DNA of 64,000 bases from Bacteroidota bacterium (GCA_024640885.1 JAHEEC010000004.1:13488-77487); one strand, 5' to 3'; shown: positions 1-9,547, counted from the stretch's first letter. Notes: a model not told the origin generated them from the sequence alone. Program-made: numbers and translations.

Positions 1-166
1 TTTCCAGCCTCCTCTCCTTCCGGTTCTGGTTCCAGTTGTCAATTTGCAGTGCGATAAGGATCCCCGCGATTACCAGGATAAATTCACCCAGGGTATAGAG
101 CCAGAAGCTGCTTTTATTACCATTTGACAACTTCTTTTTTCGGACATTTCCAGGAAGCATGACCAT
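1..166 (-). CDS. DUF6090 family protein, N-terminal part (cut by window edge)
   Basis: Reading leftward from an ATG at 166 (a second in-frame ATG is at 160) the frame is open to the window edge. It encodes about 55 residues: a short basic N-terminus rich in Lys, then a single hydrophobic segment of the type GEFILVIAGILIALQIDNWN, then a charged RKERR stretch. That segment is the hallmark of DUF6090 proteins, which are common in Bacteroidota as small single-pass membrane proteins of unknown function. It starts 24 bases after the stop of the GH20-type gene on the same strand, so it may be the last gene of that operon. The remainder lies outside the window. Confidence 0.72.
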   Translation of the reverse strand, partial: MVMLPGNVRKKKLSNGNKSSFWLYTLGEFILVIAGILIALQIDNWNQNRKERRLE

Positions 167-189
167 GCAAAGTTTGTTGAGGTTATGGA

Positions 190-2817
190 CTATTGAATAT
201 AATATTTCTGCTTGTGATTCCGCACCTCCACCTCCTTCAGCCTGAATGCCAGTCCCCATGCCCCTTTCCACTGCTCCACCCTGATCAGGATATGGTTCCT
301 TCCCTCCTGCAGGTTCAGCACGATCTCATCTTCGTCGGGGATCAGGCTCCTTTTGCCATGAAAGTGGTACACCATCTCCCCGTTGCACCAGACCCTGGCC
401 CCGTCATTGCTTCCCAGCAGGGCGGTGACCTGCTGTGCTAGGGGTGCATCGATGGTGCAATAGGCATAGGCCACCGAGGTGACCGGCGGATCAAAGATGG
501 CCGTGAAATCCAATTCACCCTGTTTGGGGGAATCATATTTGTCCCACATCCGGTCCGTTCCCGTTGCATCGGTGAAGATCATGCCCGGGAAGGGCCTGGC
601 TTCCGCTTCCCCTCCCATGGGAAGCAGGAAATCCTCCCCGCTGTGTTCAAAATCTGAAATAGGGAAGCCCCCCGTCAGCAACCAGTACTGGAAGAACTGT
701 CCCGACCGTCGCCTGATGTCCAGCCTCACCTCCGTGGGTGGCGGGAGGTATGCCCCGTTCCTGAACTGTTCAATGGCCGCTCCAAGCAGTTGTCCGAGCT
801 CCTCCAGGGCACCCCGGTGGTTCCCGAACTCCATGAGCGCCCGGTCCCTCCAGTGGGCCCTGCTCTCCATGTCCCAGAGGATCCCGAATTCCGCTTCCAG
901 CCGCTCCATCCGGGATTTGAGTCCCCCGGCGACCTCCAGGGCCCCCGTGAGCTCATCCAGGGCGGCATCCCTGTGATAGCGCTGCAGCTCCGAAGCCCTT
1001 GCATAGGCTTCGGCAGCCTTCAGCAACTCCTCCCTGGCTTCGGCCATGAAGAGGTACTGAGAGGAGGTGAACCTGATGTATGCCAGGTCGATGTCATAAT
1101 AGGGGGTGAAGGTACCTGAAAGGATTTCCTTTGTCTTTGATGCCCACTCCTTCACTTCGGTCCAGGAACCGGGATCGAAGGTCACGGTTTCGCCCCGGGG
1201 GGGGACCAGCGTCTTGAGGAAGACGTTGGAGTTCATTTCGTAGGTTGGGCCCAGGTCGGTCAGGTGGTTCAGGGCATGCAGGGCAGAGGGGACCAGGTTT
1301 TTGGAATCGCCGTAAATGCCCCGGCTGAAGCGCAGGTCAAAATCCTCCAGTGGATCGCGGTTGGGCCGCCAGGACTGTTCGGCATTGTAGGCCACCCCGT
1401 ACCAGTCATGGGAGAAAAAGTGCATCCCCCCGTCATCCCACACCGTAAAGTAGACTCCGAGGGTTCCCTTTTCATATCCCTCGTTGATAAAGTTCCGGAT
1501 GTTGGTGGTGGTCATCCCGAAGTCAGGGATCAGCCGGTTTGAGTTGAGCACCCCCGGGGCGATGGTAAAATCAAACCCCGCATCCGTCAGGGGATCGATG
1601 AAGCGGGCAAAGGATTCCGACGCACCGTAATCCCAGGCGCCCATGATGATATCTTTAGGGATCATCTCAAGGACCTCGGGATGCTCCAGCACGATGTCCC
1701 CCCAGATGAGGGTACGCTTCCCCAGTCCCCGCAGCACCGAATCGATGCGGGTCACATGGTCCGCATAGATCCTGGCGGGGCCCAGGCGCTCCGCCGCCCC
1801 GGTAAGGGCTCCCCTGGTAAGGTCCCATGCCTCATCGCAATTGGGGGTGAACCAGGGAGCGCTGAAGGCCGGCGCCATCTCCCTGTAAATATCTGCCAGG
1901 AACTCAATGGATTCCGGGTTCAGGGGATCGATCATCCGGTCGGTGGCTCCCAGGTGCCTGAACTGGGGCAGGCTGAGGATCTTTTCAAAATGGCCCAGGG
2001 ACTGGAAGTTTCCCACCAGTTTGACCTGGTAGCCCGCTGCATAATCCGAAAGCTCCATGAACTCTTCCACGGATATTCCCCCGTCCCACGGAGCCAGGTC
2101 GGGGTACTTTTCGGTCCTGACCACATTTTCGATGTAGAAGGACATATGGTTGATCTTCATCTCCGCGTAGCGGCGCACCTGCTGTTTCAGGAAATCGCCG
2201 GTGGGAACAGGTCCCCGGCTGATGTCATCCATGACGCACCTGAACGGGATGGAGGGCCAGTCCCGGATGGTGAGCTGGGGCAGCCCGGCGGGTTCGGGGG
2301 ACCCCCTGAGGAGCTGCCGAAGGGATTGCACCCCGTAGAATGCACCTGCGGTCCCGTTGGCCACGATATAGATATTCTTCTTTTCAATCTTAAGCACATA
2401 CCCTTCTTCTCCCAGCTCCGGGCCGGGAACCATTCCCTTCTTCCGGGCAAGCTCCAGCAAGCGGTCATCTGAGCCGGCAATCCCGATCCAGAGGTGGGGT
2501 GAATTCCGCCCGGATTCCTCCACCTCCACCCGGTACCGCTCTGAAAAGGCCGCAGACAGTTGCCCACCGATGATGAAAGCAGTGGTCTCTTCCACCCCGG
2601 AAAGCCTCACCGAAAGGACCGGTCCATCCGGAGCAAAGCTCCCGCTCCCCTGCGCCACTTCCTGGGGGTAAGGTACCACGGGGATCCGGCGCTCCCGGAG
2701 GGCGGGGATGGGTGTCTCCTGTGCCCTAGTGTCCAGGGTCATCACACCCGCCAGCAGGATGCAGGCCCCCGTTGCAGCGATATAATATCTGGCTTTCTTT
2801 TTCAGGCGCTCTTCCAT
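190..2817 (-). CDS. GH20-type beta-N-acetylhexosaminidase-like glycoside hydrolase
   Basis: This 875-residue exported protein begins with a basic N-terminus and a hydrophobic signal segment (about residues 11-30). Residues ~45-175 match the alpha/beta domain that precedes the catalytic barrel in GH20 enzymes (PYPQE start, then TAGAFYGVQSLRQLL). The TIM barrel follows from the conserved IPFRCVMDDISRGP region; the Asp-Glu pair expected for substrate-assisted catalysis is in NCDEAWDL at about residue 330. The variant CDE replaces the classic HxGGDE, as in a divergent subgroup of family 20. The last ~100 residues resemble a PA14/jelly-roll type carbohydrate-binding domain (GSNDGARVWCNGE). It starts 3 bases after the TIM-barrel gene on the same strand and probably belongs to the same operon. 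The substrate is not certain and need not be a HexNAc glycan. Confidence 0.8.
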   Translation of the reverse strand: MEERLKKKARYYIAATGACILLAGVMTLDTRAQETPIPALRERRIPVVPYPQEVAQGSGSFAPDGPVLSVRLSGVEETTAFIIGGQLSAAFSERYRVEVEESGRNSPHLWIGIAGSDDRLLELARKKGMVPGPELGEEGYVLKIEKKNIYIVANGTAGAFYGVQSLRQLLRGSPEPAGLPQLTIRDWPSIPFRCVMDDISRGPVPTGDFLKQQVRRYAEMKINHMSFYIENVVRTEKYPDLAPWDGGISVEEFMELSDYAAGYQVKLVGNFQSLGHFEKILSLPQFRHLGATDRMIDPLNPESIEFLADIYREMAPAFSAPWFTPNCDEAWDLTRGALTGAAERLGPARIYADHVTRIDSVLRGLGKRTLIWGDIVLEHPEVLEMIPKDIIMGAWDYGASESFARFIDPLTDAGFDFTIAPGVLNSNRLIPDFGMTTTNIRNFINEGYEKGTLGVYFTVWDDGGMHFFSHDWYGVAYNAEQSWRPNRDPLEDFDLRFSRGIYGDSKNLVPSALHALNHLTDLGPTYEMNSNVFLKTLVPPRGETVTFDPGSWTEVKEWASKTKEILSGTFTPYYDIDLAYIRFTSSQYLFMAEAREELLKAAEAYARASELQRYHRDAALDELTGALEVAGGLKSRMERLEAEFGILWDMESRAHWRDRALMEFGNHRGALEELGQLLGAAIEQFRNGAYLPPPTEVRLDIRRRSGQFFQYWLLTGGFPISDFEHSGEDFLLPMGGEAEARPFPGMIFTDATGTDRMWDKYDSPKQGELDFTAIFDPPVTSVAYAYCTIDAPLAQQVTALLGSNDGARVWCNGEMVYHFHGKRSLIPDEDEIVLNLQEGRNHILIRVEQWKGAWGLAFRLKEVEVRNHKQKYYIQ

Positions 2818-2820
2818 CGT

Positions 2821-3747
2821 CTATTTTTCATCCAGGTGCCGGAACCAATTTTCAGTGAGCCAGGCTGCTGAAGAACGGTAGGCCCCGTCCAGGTCAGGAA
2901 CCGCCGATTCGGCACCGCCCACATCGATGCCGAACACCCCCCTGTAGCTGATCCGGTTCAGCATCTCAAGGAACCGTTCCCAGCGGATCTGCCCCTTCCC
3001 GATGGCCAGGTGCTCCAGCTTTCCGGTTGTGGAGTCCGAAAGGTGGATGTAGTCTACATGATCCTGCAGGCGGAGAAGGGAGAGAAAAAGATTGTCCTTC
3101 ATAAAGAACTGGTTTGCCGTATCCATGTTGAAACGCAGGTTGTCGCGCTTGACGGCTTCTGCCAGCAGCAGAAAACCGTCGGTGGTATTGGCCAGTGTCC
3201 CGTAACAGGGATGGATGTTGAACTTCAGGTTCCGGGCAGCCGCAATGTCGCAGGCCTGCCGGAAGGTCTCCACAATCCCGTTCCAGTAGTTTTTCCATTT
3301 CAACCTCATAGGAAAGGTGGCACCCGCGAGCACCTTTTCGTCATAGTGCCTGGCCACAGGGATCCCGCTGGGAAATTTCCAGGGAGGCAGCGGCGAGTTA
3401 TCCATTACCGCCACACAACCCAGTGATGCCGCCAGCTGACACCCCTTTTCAAACTGCTTCAGGTTCCTCTCCCTTTCGTTCCGGTCCGGGGAGCTCAGTC
3501 CCGGCAGCACCACGCAAAAATAGGGAATGGTCAATCCCAGTGAGGTGGCCTTTTCCCTGATCTGATGACGCATTCCGTAAACCCCGTCAAGGTGAAGGTC
3601 CCTGATCCCCTCCATCTCGATGCTCCGGAAACCAAGCTCCTTCATCTCCTTCATGTGTTGAAGGGAATCGGATGCATCGGGAGGATACCCGTGCCTGGTG
3701 ATGGTGTAGAGGTAACAACCGATAATATCCTTGTGAATTTGTTCCAT
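2821..3747 (-). CDS. Sugar phosphate isomerase/epimerase (AP-endonuclease-2-like TIM barrel)
   Basis: This is a 308-residue cytoplasmic protein of the xylose-isomerase-like TIM-barrel superfamily. Metal-ligand candidates occur in the expected order: Glu in SIEMEG (~45), His in NIHPCYG (~175), Asp in FNMDTANQF (~205) and His in YIHLSDS (~235). The C-terminal acidic ligand region reads GVFGIDVGG, with Asp where Glu is more common. Relatives epimerise or isomerise keto- and aldose sugars or inositols, but the family does not fix the substrate. It lies 10 bases from the Nramp-like gene and 3 bases from the GH20-type gene on the same strand, so it probably acts on a monosaccharide released by this locus. 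Confidence 0.8.
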   Translation of the reverse strand: MEQIHKDIIGCYLYTITRHGYPPDASDSLQHMKEMKELGFRSIEMEGIRDLHLDGVYGMRHQIREKATSLGLTIPYFCVVLPGLSSPDRNERERNLKQFEKGCQLAASLGCVAVMDNSPLPPWKFPSGIPVARHYDEKVLAGATFPMRLKWKNYWNGIVETFRQACDIAAARNLKFNIHPCYGTLANTTDGFLLLAEAVKRDNLRFNMDTANQFFMKDNLFLSLLRLQDHVDYIHLSDSTTGKLEHLAIGKGQIRWERFLEMLNRISYRGVFGIDVGGAESAVPDLDGAYRSSAAWLTENWFRHLDEK

Positions 3748-3757
3748 TTTCGCTGTT

Positions 3758-4996
3758 TTAGAAGAGTCCGGAAATGCCTATGATCCCTGCCACTGCCATG
3801 GCCACAGTGAACAACAGGATCAATCCCATGGTCACATTGGAGGCCACCCCCAGGGTATCTCCACCCATGATCACTTTCTTATTATATATGTATAGCATAA
3901 GGGCCAGTACCAGGGGGGTGACAATGGCTGCCATGGCCTGGGAAATAATCATGACCAGCACCGGTCTTCCCCCGAAGACGGGTACCACCAGTCCAAGCAA
4001 CACCCCGAAAAGGACCAGGAGGCGGCTGCTGGTGGACTTCATGTTCCTGGGCCTGTCATTAAAATCGGCAATGAGCCAGGGGGCCAGGAGGATAATGGGG
4101 AACAACGAGGAGAGCCCGGCTGCCACGATGCCCCCCACAAAAATGGAGATGGCAAACCTGCCCGCCAGGGGCTCCATCAGCTTCACCATATCGATGGCGT
4201 TATCCACCTTCAGTCCCAGCGGATGCAGTGTACCGGCCGCCGCAGCCATCACGGCCACGCTGAGCAGGAACATCATGGAGACTGAAATAATTGCATCCCT
4301 GCGTTCGGCTTTCAGGTCCGCCTTCCCCCACCCCTTTTCCTGCACCAGGATCGAACGCACCACGTAGAGGATGGCCCCCATGGTGGTCCCCACCATTCCG
4401 GCCATGATCAGCATGGCATCTGAATCGTGGGGAATGCGCGGGATAAGTCCCCTGATCACCTCCTCGGGCTCCGGGATCACCATGAACATGGTGAGCACAA
4501 AACTGAGCCCCATGATCCCCACGAAGATGGCCAGCACCTTCTCAAAGGTCCGGTGCTTCCCGTTCCAGAAGAGGTAGTAGAGCAAGGCTCCGAAGAACAG
4601 GGAGGTAATGATGGGACTGAAGCCCTCCCCCGACCGGGTCAGGGGCCTTGACCACTCCTGCACCACCTGGGTCACGACCCCCATGACCCCCATGCAGCTC
4701 ACCCACTCGCTGATGAGCAGGGAGGCCAGCACAAATAGGGTGACACCCAACCCGAAATATTTCCTGAAGCTGGTGAGGATGGTCAGCCCGGTGAGGGATG
4801 TGTACCGTCCAAACATCATGATCAGAAAATAGGTGAACAGGCAGGAGAGCAACAACGGCCAGATCATGGTCATCCCGTAGGCAGCCCCTGATGAGGCCAT
4901 GGTGGTGATGCTTCCCGTCCCGATGTTGTAACCGATCAGGAAGAGTCCGGGTGCAATGGACGCAAGAAAAATGCTGACTTTCTTTAGTTTGCTCAT
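3758..4996 (-). CDS. Nramp-like (SLC11/APC fold) transporter with non-canonical binding site
   Basis: This 412-residue integral membrane protein has about eleven hydrophobic segments and Nramp-type organisation. TM1 reads GLFLIGYNIGTGSIT, where a metal-transporting Nramp has the DPGN motif. TM6 reads MVGTTMGAILYVVRSI, where MPH would be expected. Both metal-ligand motifs are therefore replaced, so Mn/Fe transport is unlikely by family rules. The gene is 14 bases downstream of the GH28-PL22 gene and 10 bases upstream of the sugar isomerase, all on one strand, which suggests uptake of an organic product of polysaccharide breakdown. That substrate assignment is inference only. Confidence 0.75.
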   Translation of the reverse strand: MSKLKKVSIFLASIAPGLFLIGYNIGTGSITTMASSGAAYGMTMIWPLLLSCLFTYFLIMMFGRYTSLTGLTILTSFRKYFGLGVTLFVLASLLISEWVSCMGVMGVVTQVVQEWSRPLTRSGEGFSPIITSLFFGALLYYLFWNGKHRTFEKVLAIFVGIMGLSFVLTMFMVIPEPEEVIRGLIPRIPHDSDAMLIMAGMVGTTMGAILYVVRSILVQEKGWGKADLKAERRDAIISVSMMFLLSVAVMAAAAGTLHPLGLKVDNAIDMVKLMEPLAGRFAISIFVGGIVAAGLSSLFPIILLAPWLIADFNDRPRNMKSTSSRLLVLFGVLLGLVVPVFGGRPVLVMIISQAMAAIVTPLVLALMLYIYNKKVIMGGDTLGVASNVTMGLILLFTVAMAVAGIIGISGLF

Positions 4997-5010
4997 GGAT
5001 CGAAATTCGT

Positions 5011-7470
5011 TTACAATTCCCTGTGGGTGAGATCACCCACCGGTACCACATAGACCTGGGGCACCCCGGTCCGGTCAGATGTGAAACAGATGAAATTCCC
5101 CCCTGGACTGAAGAAAGGGTGCACATGGCTCATTCCCGAATCCCATCCGTCCACCGTCGAATTGGGCCAGCAAAGCACCTGTCCCTCTCCGGAGCCCAGA
5201 TCCAGGAGCAGCAGCTCGTTGGTAAAGGGCTCCTGGGAGTCGGAAACGAACCATCCTCCGTCCCTGCTCGCGATGCCGTGTCCCAGCCTGATGGTGTCGC
5301 TCTGATAATGCACCTGTAAATCCTCCCCCTGCTTGTTCATGGAACAGATGGCCACAGGCTCCCATCCCGGCCGAGTCTTGCGGAAGAAAAAGAACCTGGC
5401 CCCGTCGGAGGACCAGCTCTCGTGGGTGGCCCTGAAACCATAGGGCATGGTCAGGAACTGCCGGTCGGTCCCGGCATGCAGGTCCACCTTCCACGACCTG
5501 GCCCTTTGCTCCATGGGGAGCGACATGTCGTTCTGGGTATCGGGGCCCGGTACATAGGTGATCACACCGGGATCCTCCGGGTTGATGAGCGGGTGGGAGA
5601 TCTTCCCATCCCTTTGCCGGTGCATTTCCTGGATCTCTCCGGTCTCCAGGTCGGTCCGGTAAATGGCCTTGAGGGTGTCGTTCTCCACGTAGACCAGGGT
5701 ATACCTGCCGTCGTTGGTGAAGGAACCCGAATACCAGGGACGGTCGGGAAGCAGACCGGTATAATCGAACAGAAGTTCTTCGGTCCCCAGGGCTACATCG
5801 GTGGCATAGAGCTTCCACCCGTCCATATAACAGACCCTCTCTCCATCGGGCATGATGGTATAATCATCCATCAGAATATGGCGGGAATACCCTGTAAGCT
5901 CCCTGGCCACACCGGTACCCAGGTCCATCCGGCAGAGCCTCCATGCGCCGGAGCTGCGGGAAGCATAGACCACATATTTTTCATCGGCAGTGAAAGCCTG
6001 GCGCTCGAAGTAACATGCCACCGACGGCGCCGTATCGGAGGTGATCTGCCACACTTCCCTTCCCGTTTCGGGTGAGGTGCTTTTGATCCACGAGGGGACT
6101 CCCCCGTCATAAGAATAGGCTTTCCCGTTGATGGTCACCCGCTCCATGAACAGGTGGTCGGTATGATGGATCTCCACCTCTTTTTGGGCGGCCCGGATAA
6201 AGACCTCCCTGATCTCGATGGAATCAAGGTGCATCTGTGGAGAACCGTTCAGGTAGATCCCATGGTCCAGGGCATGGTTGGCCCGGATATTTTCTACCCT
6301 TATATTCCTGAAAAGGGGCGGGCAACAGGAACCCTCGTTCTTGTAATCGGAATCGATGATGATGGTGGAGGTGGTGGTGTCGAACTCCAGGTTCCGGGCA
6401 TAGATGTCATGCACCTCACCTCCCCGGTCCCTGTTCCCTTTCAGGTAGAATCCATAGATCACCTTCCCCGCAAAGCTGCAATCATGCACGTATACATCAT
6501 GCACACCCCCTGACATTTCGCTGCCCACCGCGACAGCATTGTGTCCCCTGAAGAGGCAGTTCCTCACCACGATATTCCTGCAGGGGATCCCCAGGGTCCT
6601 GGCCTCCAGGTCCCTTCCAGCCTTGATGGCAATGTTGTCGTCCCGGTTGTCGAATACGATCTCTTCGATAAGGATGTTCTCACTGGATTCGGGATCGATG
6701 CCGTCGTTGTTGAAGTTAAGGGCCTCATAGGTCAGGTTCCTTACCGTGATGTTTTTGGAATAAACCAGGTGCAGGCACCAGAAGGGCGAATCCGTAATTT
6801 TCAAATTCTCCACCAGGATATTCTCACACCCATAGAACTGCACCAGGTGGGGGCGAAGGTAATGCCCGCTGCCGAAAACTCTCTCCTCAAGGGGGACCGC
6901 CCCATTGTTCATGTTCCTGATCAGGGCCTGGTCAGGTCCCTGCAGTGCTTTCCAGTGGTGCCAGCTTTCCGAAGCATTTCCATCGATCTCCCCATCCCCC
7001 GTAACGGCCACATCACGGGCCTGGAATGCATATATAAATGGTGAATAATTATAGCACCGGGTACCCTCCCAGCTGGTGAGCACCACGGGCAGGTAATCCT
7101 TGGGATCACTGCCGAATACCAGCGTTGCCCCCTCCTCCAGGTGGAGCTCCATGTGGCTCCCGAGATGGATGGGCCCGTTGACCAGGTAGGTGCCCGCTTC
7201 CACCACCATTTTGCCTCCTCCATTTTCAGTGCAGGCGGAAAGGATCCGGTCGAAGGCCGGCTTGTTATCGGTCGTGCCGTCACCAGCGCCCCCGTAATCT
7301 GAAAGATTGAACTGCTGTTCGGGAATTTCCGGCAACCGGATCTGCTTCACGATCCGCTCGGCCCTGATCCAGGGATCAGAGGGATTGGCCCGGTCGATAT
7401 TCCCGCATCCCCCGGCAAACAGGATGGCCAGCACAACCAGGCCAGCCCATCCGCTGTGTATTTTCGACAT
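5011..7470 (-). CDS. GH28 polygalacturonase-like / PL22 oligogalacturonate lyase-like fusion lipoprotein
   Basis: I chose the ATG at 7470 (819 residues) because it gives a compact lipoprotein signal ending in LFAGGC; an in-frame start at 7497 would add nine residues. Residues ~40-460 form a right-handed beta-helix of the GH28 type, with the acidic motifs NNDGIDPESS and DDNIAIKAG and then GHNAVAVGSE in place of the classic GHG. Residues ~475-815 form a WD40-like beta-propeller matching PL22 oligogalacturonate lyases: THESWSSDG, GHGIASRDG and the HVHPFFSPGG metal-binding HxH region. PL22 enzymes use Mn-liganded His/Gln to cleave short unsaturated or saturated galacturonides. The fusion would couple release and cleavage of uronic oligosaccharides at the periplasmic or outer-membrane face. 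Each domain is close to full length. I do not know that the GH28 half is active. Confidence 0.82.
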   Translation of the reverse strand: MSKIHSGWAGLVVLAILFAGGCGNIDRANPSDPWIRAERIVKQIRLPEIPEQQFNLSDYGGAGDGTTDNKPAFDRILSACTENGGGKMVVEAGTYLVNGPIHLGSHMELHLEEGATLVFGSDPKDYLPVVLTSWEGTRCYNYSPFIYAFQARDVAVTGDGEIDGNASESWHHWKALQGPDQALIRNMNNGAVPLEERVFGSGHYLRPHLVQFYGCENILVENLKITDSPFWCLHLVYSKNITVRNLTYEALNFNNDGIDPESSENILIEEIVFDNRDDNIAIKAGRDLEARTLGIPCRNIVVRNCLFRGHNAVAVGSEMSGGVHDVYVHDCSFAGKVIYGFYLKGNRDRGGEVHDIYARNLEFDTTTSTIIIDSDYKNEGSCCPPLFRNIRVENIRANHALDHGIYLNGSPQMHLDSIEIREVFIRAAQKEVEIHHTDHLFMERVTINGKAYSYDGGVPSWIKSTSPETGREVWQITSDTAPSVACYFERQAFTADEKYVVYASRSSGAWRLCRMDLGTGVARELTGYSRHILMDDYTIMPDGERVCYMDGWKLYATDVALGTEELLFDYTGLLPDRPWYSGSFTNDGRYTLVYVENDTLKAIYRTDLETGEIQEMHRQRDGKISHPLINPEDPGVITYVPGPDTQNDMSLPMEQRARSWKVDLHAGTDRQFLTMPYGFRATHESWSSDGARFFFFRKTRPGWEPVAICSMNKQGEDLQVHYQSDTIRLGHGIASRDGGWFVSDSQEPFTNELLLLDLGSGEGQVLCWPNSTVDGWDSGMSHVHPFFSPGGNFICFTSDRTGVPQVYVVPVGDLTHREL

Positions 7471-7526
7471 AGCGTATTTAATGATCCCTGAGCGCACGAT
7501 TTACGCCCGCAGGGAAATGGTTAAAA

Positions 7527-7556
7527 AAAGGGCTCCGCTGTCATGCAGAGCCCTTT
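7527..7556 (-). terminator. Rho-independent terminator after the beta-helix T9SS gene
   Basis: An inverted repeat GGGCTC (7530-7535) / GAGCCC (7548-7553) is flanked by A and T runs. Read on the minus strand it gives a stem followed by seven T, 27 bases after the stop of the beta-helix gene. It separates that gene from the GH28-PL22 gene, so the downstream group may need its own promoter or read-through. Confidence 0.75.
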
Positions 7557-7582
7557 CAGCGATTGACAGGATCCCTGGATCC

Positions 7583-9547
7583 CTATCTCTTCAGGAACTT
7601 GGTGGTCACATTGCCACCTTCGTTTCCGACTGTGATGAAATAAAGCCCTTCGGCCAGGTCATCCACGCTCAGAGTGGCATGATCCACTTGCTGGAGCTCC
7701 ATGGACCTTACGCTTTTTCCAAGTACATCCCTGACCACAATGCGGGTCATTCCCTTGTACTGTACACTCAGCTGATCGGTGGCAGGGTTGGGATAAACTT
7801 TCAGTCCAAGTTCCTGGTTGGGTTTCACACCCACCGGGCTCGTGATGAGCTGAATGTTGTCCACATATGCCACAGTTCCGGCGCTCCTTGCTTCGGGGAA
7901 ATCGGGGAAGAAGACCAGCCTGGTGAGGGTCTCACCGATGTTGGCTGAAAAATCAAAGGTGATCACTTCCCACTGGTCGGTGACCGTGTTGGGCACTTTC
8001 ACTTCAGTGACGGTACCGCCCTGTTCCACCTTCAGTCCGCAGTTGCTGATGACGGACTTCCATACCATCATCTCCATGTGGTGCTTCTCCTGGGTAAAGG
8101 TCATTTTACCGTTGCCATCGGACCAGGCACCTGCCCACGTTTCGGCCGCGTCAAGCACGGTGAACATGAACACATTGTCGGAGGTGTTGATCCCCGACTT
8201 GTCCGGGTTGGGGATCACCGCCACGTTCTCGGGAGCATCGCCTGCATTGCCAAACTGGTGCCAGAAGTAGGCCTCATTCTGGCCTTCAAAATCCACAGGT
8301 ACCATGTCATCCCTGTCGGCGGTCCAGTTGCGGTCCCCCTGCTGCTTGCCGTCAAGTGCTGCCACAAAGGCTTTTGAATGCACATATCCAAAATCATAGG
8401 GCACATCCCTGTGGTACAGGTCATCCGGATCGGCGGGGATGGTGGGTATTTCCCAGAAAGGCGCATTGGCCAGGTCATAATCGGGATTCAACAGGTACAC
8501 CAGCATGGAATCGTTGAATGGCGCTCCATCGGTAAAGTTGATCTCAAAATTGAAATTGGGTCCATAGGCACCCGGCCTCATGAGGGCGGCCATCAGGGTG
8601 GCATTCATAAAGGGCGTGATGGTGGTCGTGTCATTGAGGTAAGGCAGCAGTTTTGCCGTATCCAGGTATGCAGTGTTCCCCATCATTTCCACTACCGGTG
8701 CCACGGCTCCCACTGAATCCACCGAAATGAAGTACCATTCACTGTCGTTATCCTTGGGTACGAATGCGGAGTTCACTGACATGTTATTTTTAAGGACCAG
8801 CATTTCTGTGGGACCGAAGGTGATCCCGTGCTGACCGATATTGTTCAATGTACAGTTGATCAGGCTTGCGTACTTGATCACCCCACCGTCGTCCCGGATG
8901 ATGCGGCTGGTCACATTGTACCAGGTGCAGTTCTCCATCATGATGGTGTCGATGTCATTGCCACGGTCGTCGATCCCCCGTCCGTTGTTGGGATCCCCGG
9001 GCTCGCCTATGTTGCTGATGACACAGTTGGTCAGGAAGTAGCTCTGGCCTGGGTTGTCGGTCCGGATAAAGGACTGGCTCGAGTTGTCGAACCAGCAATT
9101 GTCGGCAGTGACCTTCAGACCATCGGCGCTGCACCTGAGCATCCTGTCATTGCGTCCTCCCAGCTGGTCCAGGTTGGTTACATGGAGACCGATCAGTGTG
9201 ATATCGGCCCTGGGGCGGAATGCCCTGGAAGAACCGCTTCCTTCGTCCCTGGGTTGCAGGAACGGCCTGGCGCCATCTCCATCGGCTGCCACAATGGTCA
9301 GCGGGAAGCCGCTGTTCTCAATGGAACCCACCAGCCCGTAATAGGCTGTATTCCCCCTCTGAAGGCGGTAGACGGTGTTTTCGGGATCGTTCCTTTCCCC
9401 GGTTGCGGCGGTATCACCTGAGATGGCTGTATTCAGTGTGCCGATTCCCGGGTCCACATCCACATATCTCACCTGTGCGTTGACATTCAGTACCTGAAAT
9501 GCCAGGGCCAGAAATACCAAACAAAAACCGTAGTAGATTTTTTTCAT
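7583..9547 (-). CDS. Secreted right-handed beta-helix protein with T9SS type A sorting domain
   Basis: This 654-residue protein carries a Sec signal peptide (MKKIYYGFCLVFLALAF...NAQ). Residues ~60-290 show parallel beta-helix character, with repeated short strands and Asn/Asp turns (LKVTADNCWFDNSS, LINCTLNNIGQHGITFG), as in chondroitinase-B- and pectate-lyase-like families. Residues ~430-570 look like a beta-sandwich accessory domain. The last ~75 residues (LKVYPNPATDQLSV...GLYFITV...KFLKR) are a type A T9SS C-terminal domain, so the protein should be cell-surface bound or released. It is 50 bases downstream of the TonB-dependent receptor and is probably cotranscribed. Catalytic residues of a particular lyase family are not recognisable, so it could be a binding protein. 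Confidence 0.78.
   Translation of the reverse strand: MKKIYYGFCLVFLALAFQVLNVNAQVRYVDVDPGIGTLNTAISGDTAATGERNDPENTVYRLQRGNTAYYGLVGSIENSGFPLTIVAADGDGARPFLQPRDEGSGSSRAFRPRADITLIGLHVTNLDQLGGRNDRMLRCSADGLKVTADNCWFDNSSQSFIRTDNPGQSYFLTNCVISNIGEPGDPNNGRGIDDRGNDIDTIMMENCTWYNVTSRIIRDDGGVIKYASLINCTLNNIGQHGITFGPTEMLVLKNNMSVNSAFVPKDNDSEWYFISVDSVGAVAPVVEMMGNTAYLDTAKLLPYLNDTTTITPFMNATLMAALMRPGAYGPNFNFEINFTDGAPFNDSMLVYLLNPDYDLANAPFWEIPTIPADPDDLYHRDVPYDFGYVHSKAFVAALDGKQQGDRNWTADRDDMVPVDFEGQNEAYFWHQFGNAGDAPENVAVIPNPDKSGINTSDNVFMFTVLDAAETWAGAWSDGNGKMTFTQEKHHMEMMVWKSVISNCGLKVEQGGTVTEVKVPNTVTDQWEVITFDFSANIGETLTRLVFFPDFPEARSAGTVAYVDNIQLITSPVGVKPNQELGLKVYPNPATDQLSVQYKGMTRIVVRDVLGKSVRSMELQQVDHATLSVDDLAEGLYFITVGNEGGNVTTKFLKR

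Noticed and set aside
190-2817. Plus-strand open frames at 193-441, 479-976, 790-1119 and 1681-2472
   Set aside because: They lie antisense to a well-conserved GH20-type gene; their composition is low-complexity and no family is visible. The same holds for antisense frames across other GC-rich genes in the window.
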